A DNA stretch of 64,000 nucleotides from NCBI RefSeq assembly GCF_036345175.1, contig NZ_CP107780.1:9114001-9178000 (forward strand). Direction: 5' to 3'. The notes under the pieces were generated by a model. The model was given only the letters and a program-made list of their open reading frames with translations. It was not told where the DNA came from and did not search any database. A program made the translations under genes and the position numbers. This document shows, in pieces, positions 49,223-57,736 of this stretch. Source of the stretch: Streptomyces sp. NBC_00576. GTDB lineage: Bacteria > Actinomycetota > Actinomycetes > Streptomycetales > Streptomycetaceae. How positions within the stretch are numbered: position 1 is the stretch's first letter; every line of letters starts with the position of its first letter.

Positions 49223-49861
49223 ATGACGAGCACCTTCCCCAACATCTCCATCAGCACGGAGCGGTTGGTACTGCGCCCCCTCGACGAGGACGACATCCCC
49301 GCGCTGGCCGAGATGATGAACGACGAACAGGTCGCCGCCTGGACCGACGTCCCCCAGCCCTTCACCGAGGACGCGGCCCACGCCTGGATCACCGAGTACG
49401 CGCCCGCCGAACGCACCGGGGGTCGCGGCCTCGACTTCGCCGTCACCGAGTTCCTCACCCAGCGCCTCGTCGGCATCGTCCAGCTGGCCAAGACGGACTG
49501 GCACATCCGGTCCACCGAACTGTCGTACGTCATCGCCCCCTGGGCGCGCGGCGAGGGATACGCCTCCGAGGCCGCGCTCGCCACCTCCCAATGGGTGCTC
49601 GGCGACCAGAAGTTCGAGCGTGTCGAACTGCGCACGGCCGCCGACAACACCGCCTCCCAGCAGGTCGCCCAGAAGATCGGCTGTATCAGCGAGGGCGTCC
49701 TGCGGAGCGCCTGTATAGCCCACGTCCGCACCGAGGACGGCACCTGGACCGACGTACGCACCGACTTCATCGTGTGGAGCCTGCTGCCCGAGGACCTCGA
49801 AGGGGCCGACGGGGAACTGGCCGACACCGGCGGTTTCACGTCGTACTCCGACTGGAACTGA
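49223..49861 (+). CDS. RimJ/RimL-type N-acetyltransferase
   Basis: 212 residues. STERLVLRPLDEDDIPALAEMM, WITEYAPAERTGGRGLDFAV, LSYVIAPWARGEGYASEAALAT (acetyl-CoA loop) and RVELRTAADNTASQQVAQKIGC followed by EGVLRSA are typical of the RimJ/RimL subgroup, which acetylates ribosomal proteins or small amines. Target unknown. An octamer repeat lies in its 5' region. Confidence 0.9.
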   Translation: MTSTFPNISISTERLVLRPLDEDDIPALAEMMNDEQVAAWTDVPQPFTEDAAHAWITEYAPAERTGGRGLDFAVTEFLTQRLVGIVQLAKTDWHIRSTELSYVIAPWARGEGYASEAALATSQWVLGDQKFERVELRTAADNTASQQVAQKIGCISEGVLRSACIAHVRTEDGTWTDVRTDFIVWSLLPEDLEGADGELADTGGFTSYSDWN

Positions 49862-49980
49862 CAGTCGGCAGCGGCTCCCGGCATACCAGGTACGCTCACG
49901 GAGCCCCGTAGCGGCCGACTGTGTACGGGATGTCCCTTGTTCCACGACGCCCCGCGCGAACCCTCTGGAGACTGACGACG

Positions 49981-51213
49981 ATGGCCGACCGGGTCACGGT
50001 GATCGGCTGGGACGGCTCGCCCCTGACCGCCACGGCGCGCTCCGCCCTCGGCGCCGCCACTCTGGTGGCCGGCGCGGCCCACCACCTCGCGCTCCCCGAA
50101 GTGCCCCCGGCCGCCGAACGCGTCCGCCTCGGCAGCGTCGCCCTCGCCGCCCGCCGCATCGCCGGCCATCGCGGCACCGCCGTCGTCCTCGCCGACGGAG
50201 ACCCCGGCTTCTTCGGCGTCGTACGGACTCTGCGCAACCCCGAGTTCGGCCTGGAGGTAGAGGTCGTCCCCGCTGTGTCCCCGGTGGCCACCGCGTTCGC
50301 CCGCGCGGGTATGCCCTGGGACGACGCCCAGGTGGTCGTGGCCCACCGCCGCACCCTGCGCCGGGCGGTCAACGTGTGCCGCGCACACGCCAAGGTGGCC
50401 GTCCTCACCTCACCCGGCGCGGGCCCCGCCGAACTCGGCCTGCTCCTCGACGGAGTCCACCGCACCTTCGTCATCTGCGAGGAACTGGGCACCGAGCGCG
50501 AACAGATCACCGTCCTCACCTCCGACAAGGCCGCCGACCGCATCTGGCGCAACCCGAACGTCGTCATCGTCATCGGCCCCGCCGCCGCGAGCGGCGACAG
50601 CGGCTGGCTCGCCGGCCGCGACCCGGCGGCGGGCCCGCGCGGCTGGGCCCTGCCCACCGAGGCGTACGGCCACAGCTCCACCGCGGGTGGTCCGCCCGCC
50701 CCCGGCGAGGGTGAGACGGAGCTGCTGCGGGCCGCCCAACTCGCCCGTCTGGGACCGCGCGTGGGCGACCTCGTCTGGGACATCGGCTGCGGCAACGGCG
50801 CCTTCGCCACCGACGCGGCCCGCAGCGGCGCCGCCGTCATCGCCGTCGACCGGACCGTGGAGGCCTGCGCCCGCACCGACTTCGCCGCCCGCCGCTTCGG
50901 CGTCCAGCTCCAGATCGTGCGCGGCGAGGCCCCGCACATCCTGGAGGACCTCCCCGAGCCCGATGTCGTCCGCGTCGGCGGCGGGGGAGCGGCGGTGGTC
51001 TCCGCGGTCGCCGACCGGCGTCCGCAGCGCATCGTGACCCACGCGGCGACCCGCGACGACGCCGAACTCGTCGGCCGCGATCTGACCGAGCACGGCTACC
51101 AGGTCGAGTGCGCCCTGCTCCAGTCCGTCGAACTCGACACCCGCACCTGGACGGAGAAGGAACGGAGCGTCGCGTTCCTGCTCAGCGGAGTCCTGCCCGA
51201 CCGCGCGCCCTGA
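49981..51213 (+). CDS. cobL: Precorrin-6Y C5,15-methyltransferase (CbiE-CbiT fusion, CobL type)
   Basis: 410 residues. The N-terminal tetrapyrrole methylase half (about 1-210; VTVIGWDGSPLT, VVLADGDPGFFGVVRTL, VVPAVSPVATAFARAGMPWDD) is CbiE; the C-terminal half (about 225-410; LAQLARLGPRVGDLVWDIGCGNGAFATDAARSG in pieces, VDRTVEACARTDFAARRFG) is the CbiT class I methyltransferase with the decarboxylase step. Together they methylate C5 and C15 and remove the C12 acetate carboxyl in corrin synthesis. It neighbours the bluB-cobT gene. Confidence 0.9.
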   Translation: MADRVTVIGWDGSPLTATARSALGAATLVAGAAHHLALPEVPPAAERVRLGSVALAARRIAGHRGTAVVLADGDPGFFGVVRTLRNPEFGLEVEVVPAVSPVATAFARAGMPWDDAQVVVAHRRTLRRAVNVCRAHAKVAVLTSPGAGPAELGLLLDGVHRTFVICEELGTEREQITVLTSDKAADRIWRNPNVVIVIGPAAASGDSGWLAGRDPAAGPRGWALPTEAYGHSSTAGGPPAPGEGETELLRAAQLARLGPRVGDLVWDIGCGNGAFATDAARSGAAVIAVDRTVEACARTDFAARRFGVQLQIVRGEAPHILEDLPEPDVVRVGGGGAAVVSAVADRRPQRIVTHAATRDDAELVGRDLTEHGYQVECALLQSVELDTRTWTEKERSVAFLLSGVLPDRAP

Positions 51214-51599
51214 TGCCGGTTGCCGTCCCGTGATCCTGTTGTCGTACTGCGCGCGGTAGGCTGGCCGACCGTTGCACTGCACTCGGTGGCCCGGCGCTTC
51301 GTAGCCCAATGTCCGGAAAGCACACCCGTTTTGGGGTGAGTGTGGTACGGCGGAACCGGTGGGGCGCGCAACGTGGCGCAGTCCACAGCGGACCGTGGCG
51401 GATCAGGCTGCCGCTACGGCGGAACGGCCGCAAGAATGCCAGTTGATGGCGACAATGCCAGTTAGTGGCTTTGTCGTCTTTCTGGGACGGGTCGTTCGTG
51501 CCGCTTGGCGCGCATGCTCGTTCTTCACTACGGGGCGATCGGTGAGCCGTTACGGGTGAGCTGGTCGTAGAAGCACTAACCGATGGGCGAGGGGTTCGC
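51214..51599. other. 386-bp gap before the bluB-cobT fusion
   Basis: No convincing gene. A direct repeat AATGCCAGTT occurs at 51435-51444 and 51454-51463, 19 bp apart, which could be a regulator site. I looked for the conserved pieces of a cobalamin riboswitch and did not find them. Confidence 0.35.
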
Positions 51600-54500
51600 A
51601 TGACCGACACCGGCCAGGTCCCGGCCGAGGGACTGCCGGAGAACGCAGGCATGGTGGAACAGCCGGGCGTTGCCACGCACGGTGCGTACACCTACCTCTC
51701 CGAGACCACCGCCGAGGACGAAGACCTGCTGCTGCTCCCGGGCGCCCAGAGCGCGTGGGGCAACGAGGTCGCTCCGCCCGCACCGGCGCCCGTCGTGGAG
51801 GCCGTGCACGAGCCCGGCCCGCACGAGACCGGTGGCCGTGACAGCGGCTCGGTCGACCTGACCGCGGTCCGCTTTCCGGCCTCGGTCGCCACCCCCCAGG
51901 CGACGGCGCCGATCACGCCCCGCCGCCCGCTGCACCTCGGCCCGCCGACCCCCGACGCCTCGGCGAGCCCGGTCCGCTCCCTGGCCGACCGGGGCCCGGC
52001 GGGTACGCCCGCACCGGTACGCCAGTTCGGCACGCCCGCGCCGGCCCCCGGTCCCGAATACCTCGACGCACCCCCTCTGCCCGCCGACCCGGTCCCGCAG
52101 GGCGCGGCTCCATGGGGCGCCCAGGCCCAGGCTCACGCAGCTGTACAGGCCGCGCCGGCCCCGCTGCTGGTGAGCGAGGGGGCGCACCCCGCGGAAACGG
52201 TTGCTCCACTCCTCGCCGAGACCCCGGCACCGGAGCCGGTGCCCGAGCCGACCGAGGCCCCGGAGCCGGTGGAGCCTGAGCCGACGCTCCAGGAAGTGAC
52301 TCCGGAGGCGGCGTACGAGGGGCCGGAGGGCGCCTATGAGACGCCCGAGCCCGTTCACTCGCCGGAGAGCGCGTACGCCTTTGAGGTCCCCCCGCTTCCG
52401 GAGCCCCCCGCGGCGATTCCCGCAGCAGAGGGCCCCGAGGCCGGCGGCGGCTTCCCGGCGACCCCGGTGACCCCCGAGGTGGCGCAGGCTCCGCAGGAGG
52501 CCGAGGGCGCCGTGACGGAGTCCGAGGACGCCCTGATCGTCGTACCGGAGGTGGAACCCGTACTGGACGAGCCGGTACTGGACGAGCCGGTACTGGACGA
52601 GCCCGTACTGGGCGCCCCGGTCGTACCGGAAGAGCCGGTTGTGCCGGACCTGCAGGTCGTGCCGGACGCGGTGCTGGCCCCGGAGGCCCAGTTCATCTCC
52701 GAGGCCCACCAGGAGGCGGTCCCGCAGATCGTCCCTCAGGCCGCCCCTGAGAGCGAGCCGCAGGCAGTCCACCCCGGCGCACACGTCGACGCCCCGGACG
52801 TCCCCATGGGGGAGTTCCCGACTCCGCCCGCTGCGGAGGAGCCCCCGGTTGCCCACTTCGCGGACCCGGCGCCCCACCTGGCGGACGCTGCCCTTCAGGT
52901 GACCGAGGCCGCCCCGCTCGCGGAACCCCAGCCCGAGGCCGTACCGGCGGCGGCGCCCGCCCCTGTACTGGAGAACGCCGGGCACCTCCCTGCCGAGGCG
53001 CAGCCCGCCGTCGCCGCGGAGGCAGCGGAAGTACTGGCAGCCACGCCCGAAGCCGTACTCGCACCGGCTGTCCCGAACGACCCGGAGCCCACGCCGGCCG
53101 CGCCCGCGACCCCCGCCCCGGAACCCGTTGTCGTTGACGCCCTCGTGGCCGAGCAGTTCGCGGAGCCCGCCGAGGAGCCCACCCCGTTCGCCGAGCCGCA
53201 ACCGGCCGAGCCGGTCGACGAGCCCCAGCTGGTGGCCGAGCCGCCGTTGGCCGAGCCGGTGGACGAGTTCGTCCCGGTGGACGGCACTGTGCCCAACGCC
53301 CCGCACCTGGCCCCGACACCCCCGCACGCCCTCGTCCTCCCCCCGGAGAACGAACCCGCGCCCGCACCGGCCGAGGCCGCGGTCCCAGCCCCCCGTGAGG
53401 CGGACCCGGCCCCCGACCCGGTGGCGGCGGTCCTGGCCGAGGAGCCCGAAGCCGCTCCCGACCCTGAACCCGATGTCGTACAGGTGGCACAGCAGGCGGA
53501 CGACCTGGACACAAGGGCCGCCGACCAGGAAGAGAGCGAAGAGAGCACGGCCGCAGTGGAAGCCGCAGTGGAAGAGGTACGACAGTCCACCGGCCCTGCC
53601 GCCCCCGGCTACAACGACGCCGAGCGCGAGGCCGTGCTCAAGGTCATGCGCGAGCGCCGGGACATCCGCAACGGCTTCCGCAGCGACCCGATCCCGCACG
53701 ACGTACTGCTGCGCGTGCTGGAGGCGGCCCACACGGCGCCGTCCGTCGGCCACTCGCAGCCCTGGGACTTCGTCGTGATCCGCTCGGCGGAGACCCGCGG
53801 CACGATGCACGAACTGGCCGCGCGCCAGCGGGAGGCGTACGCCAAGTCGCTGCCCAAGGGCCGCGCGAAGCAGTTCAAGGAACTGAAGATCGAGGCCATC
53901 CTCGACACGCCGGTGAACATCGTCGTGACCGCCGACCCGACCCGCGGCGGCCGCCACACCCTCGGCCGGCACACGCAGCCGCAGATGGCCCCCTACTCCT
54001 CCGCGCTCGCGGTCGAGAACCTGTGGCTCGCGGCCCGCGCCGAGGGCCTCGGCGTCGGCTGGGTCAGCTTCTTCGACGAGCGGGAGATGGTCCGGGCGCT
54101 GGGCCTGCCCGAACATCTGGAGGTCGTGGCGTACCTCTGCGTCGGCTACGTCGACGAGTTCCCGGAGGAGCCCGAGCTGATGCAGGCGGGCTGGTCCAAG
54201 CGCCGCCCGCTGTCGTGGGTCGTGCACGAGGAGACGTACGGCCGTCGGGCGTTGCCCGGTGAGGAGCCGCACGACCTGCTCGCCGAGACCGTCGCCAACA
54301 TCCGCCCACTGGACGCAAAGGCGCTCGGTGAGGCGTGGGAGCGGCAGAAGCGCATGACGAAGCCGGCGGGCGCCCTCGGCATGCTGGAGATCATCTCCGC
54401 GCAGCTGTCTGGGTTGTCCCGGATGTGCCCGCCCCCGATCCCCGAGCCGGCCGCAGTAGCGATCTTCGCGGGCGACCACGGAGTGCACGCCCAGGGCGTC

Positions 54501-55325
54501 ACCCCCTGGCCGCAGGAGGTGACCGCGCAGATGGTCGCCAACTTCCTTGGCGGCGGCGCGGTCTGCAACGCCTTCGCGAACCAGGTGGGCGCCGAGGTCT
54601 GCGTGATCGACGTGGGCGTGGCCTCGGACCTGCCCGCCACCCCCGGACTGCTGCCGCGCAAGATCCGCGCGGGCACGTCCGACATGACGACCGGCCCCGC
54701 GATGACCCGCGAGGAGGCCAAGGCGGCCATCGAGGTGGGCATCGAGACGGCCCGCGACCTGGTGGCGGCCGGCAACAAGGCTCTGCTCACGGGCGAGATG
54801 GGCATCGCGAACACCACGGCTTCGGCCGCCCTGATCTCGGTCTTCACGGACACGGATCCGGCCGAGGTCACGGGCCGGGGCACCGGCATCAACGACGAGA
54901 CCCTCGCCCGCAAGACCGAGGTCGTCCGCCGTGCCATCGACTTCCACCAGCCGGACCCGGCCGACCCGATCGGCGTCCTGTCGGCGATCGGCGGATTCGA
55001 ACACGCGGCCATGGTCGGCCTCCTCCTCGGCGGCGCCTCCCTCCGTACGCCGGTGATCCTGGATGGCGTCAGCGCCGGCGCCGCCGCCCTGGTGGCCCGT
55101 GCGATCGCCCCCGAGGTCCTGGCCGCGTGCATCGCGGGCCACCGCAGCGCGGAGCCGGGCCATGTGGCGGCCCTGAACAAGCTGGGCCTGCGCCCCCTCG
55201 TCGACCTGGACCTCCGCCTGGGCGAGGGCACAGGCGCACTACTGGCCCTGCCGCTGGTCCAGAGCACAGCGAGGGCGATGCACGAGGTGGCGACGTTCGA
55301 CTCGGCGGGAGTAACGGAGAAGTAG
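51600..55325 (+). CDS. cobT: BluB-CobT fusion with a ~660-residue acidic Pro/Ala-rich head
   Basis: 1241 residues. Residues 1-660 are low-complexity (Pro, Ala, Glu, Val) with tandem VLDEP units near 325-340 and are probably disordered. Residues about 670-890 are a nitroreductase-fold BluB domain (VMRERRDIRNGFRSDPIP, AAHTAPSVGHSQPWDFVVI, LGRHTQPQMAPYSSALAVEN, GVGWVSFFDEREM) that makes dimethylbenzimidazole from FMN. Residues about 905-1235 are CobT (FAGDHGVHAQGVTPWPQEVTA, GEMGIANTTASAALISVFT, GGFEHAAMVGLLLGGA, with the catalytic Glu in the C-terminal part) which activates that base with nicotinate mononucleotide. The fusion would pass the base directly between steps. Confidence 0.92.
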   Translation: MTDTGQVPAEGLPENAGMVEQPGVATHGAYTYLSETTAEDEDLLLLPGAQSAWGNEVAPPAPAPVVEAVHEPGPHETGGRDSGSVDLTAVRFPASVATPQATAPITPRRPLHLGPPTPDASASPVRSLADRGPAGTPAPVRQFGTPAPAPGPEYLDAPPLPADPVPQGAAPWGAQAQAHAAVQAAPAPLLVSEGAHPAETVAPLLAETPAPEPVPEPTEAPEPVEPEPTLQEVTPEAAYEGPEGAYETPEPVHSPESAYAFEVPPLPEPPAAIPAAEGPEAGGGFPATPVTPEVAQAPQEAEGAVTESEDALIVVPEVEPVLDEPVLDEPVLDEPVLGAPVVPEEPVVPDLQVVPDAVLAPEAQFISEAHQEAVPQIVPQAAPESEPQAVHPGAHVDAPDVPMGEFPTPPAAEEPPVAHFADPAPHLADAALQVTEAAPLAEPQPEAVPAAAPAPVLENAGHLPAEAQPAVAAEAAEVLAATPEAVLAPAVPNDPEPTPAAPATPAPEPVVVDALVAEQFAEPAEEPTPFAEPQPAEPVDEPQLVAEPPLAEPVDEFVPVDGTVPNAPHLAPTPPHALVLPPENEPAPAPAEAAVPAPREADPAPDPVAAVLAEEPEAAPDPEPDVVQVAQQADDLDTRAADQEESEESTAAVEAAVEEVRQSTGPAAPGYNDAEREAVLKVMRERRDIRNGFRSDPIPHDVLLRVLEAAHTAPSVGHSQPWDFVVIRSAETRGTMHELAARQREAYAKSLPKGRAKQFKELKIEAILDTPVNIVVTADPTRGGRHTLGRHTQPQMAPYSSALAVENLWLAARAEGLGVGWVSFFDEREMVRALGLPEHLEVVAYLCVGYVDEFPEEPELMQAGWSKRRPLSWVVHEETYGRRALPGEEPHDLLAETVANIRPLDAKALGEAWERQKRMTKPAGALGMLEIISAQLSGLSRMCPPPIPEPAAVAIFAGDHGVHAQGVTPWPQEVTAQMVANFLGGGAVCNAFANQVGAEVCVIDVGVASDLPATPGLLPRKIRAGTSDMTTGPAMTREEAKAAIEVGIETARDLVAAGNKALLTGEMGIANTTASAALISVFTDTDPAEVTGRGTGINDETLARKTEVVRRAIDFHQPDPADPIGVLSAIGGFEHAAMVGLLLGGASLRTPVILDGVSAGAAALVARAIAPEVLAACIAGHRSAEPGHVAALNKLGLRPLVDLDLRLGEGTGALLALPLVQSTARAMHEVATFDSAGVTEK

Positions 55326-55589
55326 GACCTCTTTTCGGCGGCGCCGCGCGGCTGTGGGCAGTCGTTCCGCTGAGGCGGAACGGGTGGGCACAGTCGCCAT
55401 CGGACCCGCACCTACCGGGGGGTTCCGGGGGTGGAGCCCCCGGTCCGGGAAGGGGCGGGCTTGGGGAAGAAGAACCCCCAACCCGAGCCCCCACCCCACC
55501 CGCACCGTAAAATGCGCACGTCAGGACCCGTGCCAAAACAAGGACACAGGGCTCCGATCAGAACCACCGCACGAGGGAGCCGCACCCCC

Positions 55590-56822
55590 ATGGCCGAACA
55601 CCCCGCCTACCCCGTAGGCCTCCGCCTCACCGGCCGCCGAGTGGTGGTCCTGGGCGCAGGCCAGGTAGCCCAGCGCCGCCTCCCCGCCCTCATCGCAGCG
55701 GGCGCGGACATCCTCCTCGTATCGCCGGAGGCAACCCCCTCCGTGGAGGCGATGGCGGACGCGGGCGAACTCACCTGGGAGCGCCGCCCCTACGCGGACG
55801 GCGACCTGGCGGACGCCTGGTACGCCCTGATCGCCACCAGCGACGCCCAGGCCAACGCCCACGCCTCCGCCGAAGCGGAGCGCAGCCGCGTCTGGTGCGT
55901 CCGCTCCGACGACGCCGACGCGGCGACGGCCTGGACCCCGGCCACCGGCCACAGCGAGGGTGTCACGGTCGCCATCCTCACCACGGACGCCAAGGGCCGC
56001 GACCCCCGCCACACCGCCGCCATCCGGGACGCGGTCGTCGAGGGCCTGCGCGACGGCACACTCGTCGCGCCCCACCACCGCACCCGCGCCCCCGGCGTCG
56101 CTCTGGTCGGCGGCGGCCCCGGCGACCCGGACCTGATCACGGTCAGGGGCCGCCGTCTGCTCGCCGAGGCGGACGTCGTCATCGCGGACCGGCTCGGCCC
56201 GCGCGACCTCCTCGCCGAACTGCCCCCGCACGTCGAGGTGATCGACGCGGCGAAGATCCCGTACGGCCGTTACATGGCCCAGGAGGCCATCAACAACGCG
56301 CTGATCGAACACGCGAAGCTGGGCAAGCGGGTCGTAAGGCTGAAGGGCGGCGACCCGTACGTCTACGGCCGCGGCATGGAGGAGGTCCTGGCGCTGGCCG
56401 AGGCGGGCGTCGCCTGCACGGTGGTCCCCGGCATCTCCAGCTCGATCTCGGTCCCGGGCGCGGCCGGCATCCCGGTCACGCATCGCGGGGTCGCCCACGA
56501 GTTCACGGTGGTCAGCGGCCATGTCGCCCCTGACGACGAACGCTCCCTCGTCGACTGGCCGTCCCTCGCGAAGCTGACCGGCACGCTCGTCGTCCTCATG
56601 GGCGTCGACAAGATCGGCCGGATCGCGGAGACCCTGGTCGCGCACGGCAAGTCCCCGGACACACCGGTCGCCCTGGTCCAGGAGGGCACGACAGCGGCCC
56701 AGCGTCGCGTCGACGCGACGCTCGCGACGGTCGCCGAGACGGTCCGTACGCAGGACGTGAAGCCCCCTGCGGTGATCGTGATCGGCGCGGTCGTGAACGT
56801 AGGCCCGGAGGCATTGCTGTAA
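55590..56822 (+). CDS. cysG: Siroheme synthase-type precorrin-2 dehydrogenase / uroporphyrinogen-III C-methyltransferase
   Basis: 410 residues. N-terminal NAD-binding domain (about 1-150; RVVVLGAGQVAQRRLPALIAAGAD) oxidises precorrin-2, and the C-terminal SUMT domain (about 165-405; VALVGGGPGDPDLITVRGRRLL, VRLKGGDPYVYGRGMEE, GISSSISVPGAAGIPVTHRG) methylates uroporphyrinogen III at C2 and C7. It supplies precorrin-2 for cobalamin and sirohydrochlorin for siroheme. Start at MAEHPAYPVGLRLTG after GAGGGAG; the frame upstream is unconserved. Confidence 0.92.
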   Translation: MAEHPAYPVGLRLTGRRVVVLGAGQVAQRRLPALIAAGADILLVSPEATPSVEAMADAGELTWERRPYADGDLADAWYALIATSDAQANAHASAEAERSRVWCVRSDDADAATAWTPATGHSEGVTVAILTTDAKGRDPRHTAAIRDAVVEGLRDGTLVAPHHRTRAPGVALVGGGPGDPDLITVRGRRLLAEADVVIADRLGPRDLLAELPPHVEVIDAAKIPYGRYMAQEAINNALIEHAKLGKRVVRLKGGDPYVYGRGMEEVLALAEAGVACTVVPGISSSISVPGAAGIPVTHRGVAHEFTVVSGHVAPDDERSLVDWPSLAKLTGTLVVLMGVDKIGRIAETLVAHGKSPDTPVALVQEGTTAAQRRVDATLATVAETVRTQDVKPPAVIVIGAVVNVGPEALL

Positions 56823-56851
56823 CCCCCGGTAACACAATCCGTTCCCAGCCG

Positions 56852-56887
56852 TTGGCACCGCACCCAGGACAAGGCAGTATCACCTCT
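56852..56887 (+). promoter_or_regulatory. Promoter for a leaderless SpoU methyltransferase mRNA
   Basis: TTGGCA (56852-56857), 17-base spacer, CAGTAT (56875-56880), then seven bases to the GTG start. No ribosome site is present, in line with a leaderless transcript. Confidence 0.6.
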
Positions 56888-57706
56888 GTGGCCGATCTCA
56901 TCACCGTCGAGGACCCCGACGACCCGCGCCTGCGCGACTACACGGGCCTGACCGACGTCGAACTGCGCCGCAAACGTGAGCCCGCGGAGGGCCTCTTCAT
57001 CGCCGAGGGCGAGAAGGTCATCAGACGGGCCAAGGACGCCGGTTACGAGATGCGCTCGATGCTCCTGTCCGCGAAGTGGGTCGACGTCATGCGCGACGTC
57101 ATCGACGAACTCCCGGCCCCGGTGTACGCGGTCAGCCCGGAGCTCGCCGAACGCGTCACCGGCTACCACGTGCACCGTGGCGCCCTCGCCTCCATGCAGC
57201 GCAAGCCGCTCCCGACGGCGCACGAACTCCTGCAGACGGCACGTCGGGTGGTGGTCATGGAGTCGGTCAACGACCACACCAACATCGGCGCGATCTTCCG
57301 CAGCGCCGCCGCCCTCGGCATGGACGCGGTCCTCCTCTCCCCGGACTGCGCGGACCCCCTGTACCGGCGGAGCGTCAAGGTCTCGATGGGCGCGGTGTTC
57401 TCCGTCCCGTACGCCCGCCTGGACAGCTGGCCCAAGAGCCTGGACTCGGTCCGCGAGGCGGGCTTCACGCTCCTGGCCCTCACCCCCGACGAGAAGGCCA
57501 AGACCCTCGACGAGACCGCCCCGCACAAGATGGACCGCGTCGCCCTGATGCTCGGCGCGGAGGGCGACGGCCTCTCCACCCAGGCCCTGGTGGCCGCCGA
57601 CGAATGGGTCCGCATCCCGATGGCCCACGGCGTCGACTCCCTCAACGTGGGCGCGGCGGCCGCGGTCGCCTTCTACGCGGTGGCGACGGGCCGCCCGCAT
57701 CCCTGA
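56888..57706 (+). CDS. TrmH/SpoU-family RNA methyltransferase
   Basis: 272 residues. The N-terminal part (DPRLRDYTGLTDVELRRKREPAEGLFIAEGEKVI, in pieces) binds RNA and the SpoU domain carries VVVMESVNDHTNIGAIFRSAA, RVALMLGAEGDGLS and VRIPMAHGVDSLNVGAAAAV. It transfers a methyl group to a ribose in rRNA or tRNA; target unknown. It is a distinct branch from the paralogue at 3.3 kb. GTG is chosen because it sits at the predicted transcription start. Confidence 0.9.
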   Translation: MADLITVEDPDDPRLRDYTGLTDVELRRKREPAEGLFIAEGEKVIRRAKDAGYEMRSMLLSAKWVDVMRDVIDELPAPVYAVSPELAERVTGYHVHRGALASMQRKPLPTAHELLQTARRVVVMESVNDHTNIGAIFRSAAALGMDAVLLSPDCADPLYRRSVKVSMGAVFSVPYARLDSWPKSLDSVREAGFTLLALTPDEKAKTLDETAPHKMDRVALMLGAEGDGLSTQALVAADEWVRIPMAHGVDSLNVGAAAAVAFYAVATGRPHP

Positions 57707-57736
57707 GCCGAGCCGACGCGGACAGGGCCCCGAACG

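Noticed and set aside
51214..51599. Cobalamin riboswitch before the bluB-cobT gene
   Set aside because: The gap length would allow one, but the conserved B12-box and GCCACTG-like pieces are not seen.
52557..52612. CRISPR-like short repeats
   Set aside because: They are contiguous 18-bp in-frame repeats coding VLDEP units, with no spacers and no cas genes.
51576..55163. A 1195-codon open frame antisense to the bluB-cobT gene
   Set aside because: Its product is Arg/Gly/Leu-rich low complexity with no domain; the frame is open only because of the high GC and biased third positions of the real gene opposite.
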